64,000 nucleotides of DNA. Source: Chloroflexi bacterium HGW-Chloroflexi-2. Its GTDB lineage: Bacteria; Chloroflexota; Anaerolineae; Anaerolineales; Anaerolineaceae. The stretch lies in contig PHBY01000003.1 in NCBI GenBank assembly GCA_002840735.1, forward strand, positions 62,001 through 126,000, in the 5' to 3' direction. The notes below the pieces were generated by a model. The model had not been told where the DNA came from and made no database searches. It was given only the letters and a program-made list of their open reading frames with translations. Positions 63,573-64,000 of this stretch are shown here, piece by piece (within the stretch, counting starts at the first letter, position 1; each line of letters opens with the position of its first letter). The position numbers and the translations under genes are program-made.

Positions 63573-64000
63573 AATCTTTCTGGTAGTTCCTCCCGGTTTG
63601 GAACAAATAGCAAAAAAAGAAGTAGCGGAACTATTTCCACCGTTGCGAACATCTTCCACCACAAATGAATTGGAATATGAATGCGATTTGCAAACGATTT
63701 ATAAGCTCAATTTATTATTAAAGGTTCCGAACCGCGTGCTTGTTCGATTCGGAGAATTTGAAGCAACCAGTTTTCAGGAACTGTTCACAAAAACAGTTCG
63801 TCTTCCCTGGAAACTATTCTTTAAAAAAGATGTCAGCGTTAAAATTCGTACAACCTGTCACAAATCAAAGCTATATCATAGTGACGCAGTCACTGAGCGA
63901 ATCCATCAAGCAATTGAATCTAATCTGGCAAAAAAAGTACCCTTACTAAAAGGAGATTCCGAAGAGTCGCATGGAAAACAACAACTGATCATTGTTAGAT
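63565..64000 (+). CDS. rlmL: THUMP-domain rRNA methyltransferase, N-terminal part
   Basis: The frame opens at ATG 63565, overlaps the ygiQ stop by 8 nt and runs off the window; 145 residues are visible. They read FLVVPPGLEQIAKKEV at the start, LKVPNRVLVRFGEF in the middle and TTCHKSKLYHSDAVTERIHQAI in the THUMP region. This is the pattern of RlmL/RlmK-type 23S rRNA guanine-N2 methyltransferases. The catalytic domain is outside the window, so the exact enzyme is unconfirmed. Confidence 0.82.
   Translation, partial: MYKIFLVVPPGLEQIAKKEVAELFPPLRTSSTTNELEYECDLQTIYKLNLLLKVPNRVLVRFGEFEATSFQELFTKTVRLPWKLFFKKDVSVKIRTTCHKSKLYHSDAVTERIHQAIESNLAKKVPLLKGDSEESHGKQQLIIVR

Overview
The window is AT-rich bacterial chromosome with short intergenic gaps. 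It contains no phage, insertion sequence, CRISPR array, tRNA or rRNA that I could find. The gene set suggests a member of the Chloroflexota, most likely class Anaerolineae. Pointers are Tad pilus genes with a receiver-TadZ fusion, lipoproteins with Thr/Pro-rich linkers, a polyphosphate-glucokinase-like ROK kinase, DUF4332 helix-hairpin-helix proteins, a GH57 protein and a baseplate-J-like membrane protein beside ruvX and mltG. This placement is an inference from gene content; no 16S gene is present.

Layout. 1-5115: Tad/Flp pilus operon (end of cpaB, cpaE-like, cpaF, tadB, tadC), followed by comF and hpf. 6675-8779: efp, a small eight-cysteine protein and a HAD-DinB fusion. 8980-10839: ftsH. 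10876-12169 (minus): yraN-miaA. 12289-19657: cinA-like gene, an amidohydrolase-CYTH fusion, then the glycogen set glgA-glgC-malQ. 19697-23450: DMT transporter, ferredoxin, aspartase/fumarase and a ROK glucokinase. 23460-26552 (minus): baseplate-J-like gene, ruvX and mltG. 26700-28849: lipoprotein, DEDDh exonuclease and MsrQ-like protein. 28947-36420: a tight four-gene operon of a degenerate helicase, an active UvrD-type helicase, an Fe-S PD-(D/E)XK nuclease and recJ. 36583-37603: rpsF-ssb-rpsR. 37784-39100: parvulin foldase. 39149-43514 (minus): rnc-smc. 43648-44860 (minus): moaC-moaDE. 44941-49002: scpA, an unknown gene and mutS. 49011-51334 (minus): an SDR and a GH57 protein. 51468-54420: TIM-barrel-like protein, ftsZ and two small genes. 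54550-58712: LCP-like protein, slyD, M1 peptidase and two DUF4332/HhH genes. 58815-59030: a strongly structured RNA candidate. 59016-60550 (minus): cytidylate-kinase-like gene, an unknown nuclease-fold protein and hpt. 60738-64000: divergent PFK, YgiQ-type radical SAM protein and the start of an RlmL-like methyltransferase.

How the genes work together. Glycogen synthesis (glgA, glgC) sits with amylomaltase (malQ); ppgK-like and pfk-like genes elsewhere could feed released glucose into glycolysis. Genome maintenance is heavily represented: Smc and ScpA, MutS, RuvX, RecJ, an AddAB/AdnAB-like set split into three polypeptides, and SSB. Envelope and division functions include FtsZ, FtsH, MltG and the Tad pilus.

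Most notable items. (1) The split helicase-nuclease operon. (2) A structured RNA of about 216 nt with a textbook promoter. (3) A dispersed palindromic repeat of about 70 bp, present twice in opposite orientation and each time just downstream of a gene. (4) A PFK homologue whose ATP-site motifs are altered. (5) Unusual fusions: amidohydrolase-CYTH, HAD-DinB and MoaD-MoaE.
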